A stretch of 18,526 nt of DNA from Parvularia atlantis (taxonomy: Eukaryota > Opisthokonta > Rotosphaerida): assembly GCA_943704415.1 (NCBI GenBank), contig CALSCO010000621.1, positions 1 to 18,526 of the forward strand. The letters are read 5' to 3'. Both the position numbers and the translations under genes were made by a program. The notes under the pieces were generated by a model. It was given only the letters and a program-made list of their open reading frames with translations. It had not been told where the DNA came from and did not search any database. This document shows positions 18,229-18,526 of this stretch, one piece after another; position 1 is the first letter of the stretch; each line of letters begins with the position of its first letter.

Positions 18229-18526
18229 ATGCCGGCGAACGACATCGCGAACGGCCGCGACGCGTCGACCGCTGCGCAGGCCGCGTTCCGGTGCTTCCTG
18301 GCGTACGACTTTGCGGGTGACGCGACGTTCCAGGCAAGCGCTGACTGCCGCTGGCGTCACGTGCTGAGCGCGGCCGCCCGCAGAACGGCCTCCCGCGCCT
18401 GATGCAGACGCTGCTGGCGCAGGGCCTGAGCAGCGCGGCGCTGGACGGCGAGGTGCGCAAGTTCAAGGCGTTCTACTTCTCCAAGTGCGTCCGTGTGCGC
18501 TGCGTCGCGTGGCCGTGGCTGACCGG
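18229..18526 (+). CDS. Unknown helical protein, N-terminal part (runs off window)
   Basis: Exon 1 18229-18333 (MPANDIANGRDAS..., FRCFLAYDFAGDATFQ) joins exon 2 18384-18484 (NGLPRLMQTLLAQGL, LDGEVRKFKAFYFSK). The join uses a GC-AG intron (18334-18383, donor CAG|GCAAGC); a GT donor at 18317 gives a much less protein-like frame. A further intron starts at 18485 (GTGCGT) and leaves the window. The pattern F..FL.YDF..D..FQ.GLP.LM...L....K.FYFSK recalls, from memory only, the N-terminal helical region of small fungal and protist proteins that carry a C-terminal KPWE motif (PEX14-like/Pex39 group). That motif would lie beyond the window, so no function is assigned. Confidence 0.6.

Noticed and set aside
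1-18526. CRISPR arrays, bacterial operons, tRNA or rRNA genes, transposons
   Set aside because: No spaced palindromic repeats, no cloverleaf with A/B boxes, and no transposase or reverse transcriptase motifs were seen on either strand. The window is eukaryotic and intron-rich.

Overview
This window is nuclear DNA of a unicellular eukaryote with a very compact, visibly GC-rich genome. The evidence is an actin C-terminus at the left edge, dense tiny spliceosomal introns (about 32-85 nt, mostly GTGCG...GCGCAG), tandem genes only 50-180 bp apart, and eukaryote-only protein families (actin, CCZ1, TRIM-NHL, ADF-H, Oca/Siw14-type phosphatase). I cannot name the species; a free-living protist is my best inference. 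Almost no gene is a single open frame, so all models below were spliced by hand and checked for frame; each complete model sums to a multiple of three.

Layout: 1-79 (+) end of actin. 4234-245 (-) two head-to-tail genes: a type I membrane pepsin-like protein with degenerate active-site motifs (4234-2309), then CCZ1 (2242-245). 4296-5254 (+) an Oca/Siw14-type atypical phosphatase whose catalytic Arg is Gln; its start lies 61 bp from the divergent pepsin-like gene. 14467-5424 (-) a run of four genes: a tandem ADF-H (coactosin-like) protein (14467-12821), a RING/B-box/NHL TRIM-like protein (12640-10744), a large Pro/Gln/Ala-rich protein with small beta-rich segments (10660-7098), and a mucin-like single-pass receptor with a 24-bp minisatellite and a PPxY tail (7045-5424). 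14740-18087 (+) a 17-exon gene for a multi-TM, fibronectin-III, coiled-coil protein. 18229 to the right edge (+) the first exons of a further gene.

The genes do not form an obvious pathway. The themes are actin cytoskeleton (actin, tandem ADF-H), endolysosomal traffic (CCZ1), and secretory or surface membrane proteins (pepsin-like, mucin-like, multi-TM FN3). Two proteins look like catalytically dead relatives of enzymes. The items most worth following up are the two pseudoenzymes, the tandem ADF-H fusion with a conserved intron in both halves, the FN3 membrane protein, and the genome-level traits (ultrashort, 3n stop-free and GC-AG introns, 52-83 bp gene spacing).
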